The notes below the pieces were generated by a model that was given only the letters and a program-made list of their open reading frames with translations, ran no database searches and was not told where the DNA came from. This document shows positions 5,649-5,853 of a stretch of DNA of 5,853 bases, piece by piece; position 1 is the first letter of the stretch; every line of letters begins with the position of its first letter. The stretch comes from Methanobacteriota archaeon. GTDB taxonomy: Archaea; Thermoplasmatota; Poseidoniia; Poseidoniales; Poseidoniaceae. The DNA lies in assembly GCA_002697705.1 (NCBI GenBank), contig NZXL01000039.1:1-5853 (forward strand), in the 5' to 3' direction. The position numbers were made by a program, and so were the translations under genes.

Positions 5649-5656
5649 CTATCAAA
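5649..5656 (-). promoter_or_regulatory. TTTGATAG box, probable TATA of a leaderless transcript
   Basis: On the minus strand GCGAAA followed by TTTGATAG resembles a BRE plus TATA box. Its centre is about 27 nt before the A of the ATG at 5626, where transcription would begin, and no ribosome binding site precedes that ATG. The box and spacing match those before the plus-strand gene at 3902. Confidence 0.45.
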
Positions 5657-5685
5657 TTTCGCAAAGTATTACTTCAACTATGATA

Positions 5686-5853
5686 TCATTCATTGCGATT
5701 TCGGGCAAACAAAAGTGCCCCAGCCAAAGCGATAACTGCAGTCACTGACATAAATCCTGGAGTGTTGCTATCGGATTTGTCATCCGTGGTCTCAGTATTT
5801 GTTTCTTCAGCAACAACTCCGCCATCACCTACTATGACCTTTCCATACATTTC
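5686..5853 (-). CDS. PGF-CTERM surface protein, C-terminal end (partial, 5' end beyond window)
   Basis: The last 55 codons of a larger exported protein. After a Gly/Val stretch comes an acidic, Thr/Ser/Asp/Glu-rich linker (about residues 15-31 of the fragment), then PGF (32-34), a hydrophobic segment of about 16 residues (35-50) and a short basic end, RNRNE. This tripartite PGF, membrane helix, Arg cluster is the PGF-CTERM signal, known in haloarchaea and other euryarchaea as the substrate tail cleaved by archaeosortase A and replaced by a lipid anchor. The Thr-rich linker before PGF is typical and is often glycosylated. The functional domain lies outside the window. The tail lacks a recognisable alternative role, and the stop at 5686-5688 is clear. 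It lies immediately upstream of the propeller gene on the same strand. Confidence 0.87.
   Translation of the reverse strand, partial: EMYGKVIVGDGGVVAEETNTETTDDKSDSNTPGFMSVTAVIALAGALLFARNRNE

Overview
The window reads as chromosomal sequence from a planktonic euryarchaeon, most likely Candidatus Poseidoniales (Marine Group II) or a close Thermoplasmatota relative. The evidence is a C-terminal PGF-CTERM (archaeosortase) sorting tail at the right edge, a secreted thrombospondin-type-3 (calcium-binding) protein at the left edge, TATA/BRE-like promoter elements, and genes that seem to start leaderless beside genes with strong Shine-Dalgarno sites. No phage, transposase, CRISPR array or defence gene is visible. 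The taxonomic call is inference from these traits, not from a database match.

Layout. Positions 1-749 (minus) hold the N-terminal 249 codons of a secreted protein: signal peptide, five DxDGDG calcium-binding repeats, then a Gly-Gln dipeptide tract running off the edge. Positions 750-1079 are non-coding and contain two look-alike 7-bp-stem hairpins. Positions 1080-1835 (minus) encode an unrecognised protein, possibly with a winged helix. Positions 1903-2424 (minus) encode a GNAT acetyltransferase. A nested inverted repeat near 2491-2528 looks like a back-to-back promoter for the acetyltransferase (minus) and tRNA-Cys (plus, 2568-2641). The tRNA is followed by a class I PLP aminotransferase (2729-3865, plus) and a CoA-binding-fold protein with an unusual C-terminal extension (3902-4561, plus). 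The latter overlaps by 15 bp, tail to tail, a membrane-anchored soluble-glucose/sorbosone-dehydrogenase-like beta-propeller (4547-5626, minus). The window closes with the last 55 codons of a PGF-CTERM surface protein (5686-5853, minus).

The genes do not form one obvious pathway. The left and right ends are cell-surface or exported functions (calcium-binding repeat protein, extracytoplasmic sugar-dehydrogenase-like propeller, archaeosortase substrate). The middle is housekeeping (tRNA, amino-acid aminotransferase, CoA-binding protein, acetyltransferase). I did not find a convincing new multi-gene system. The most unusual items are the Gly-Gln tail with an internal 36-bp duplication, the paired hairpins at 785-803 and 1013-1031, and the TTTGATA boxes placed at matching distances before two start codons that lack ribosome binding sites.
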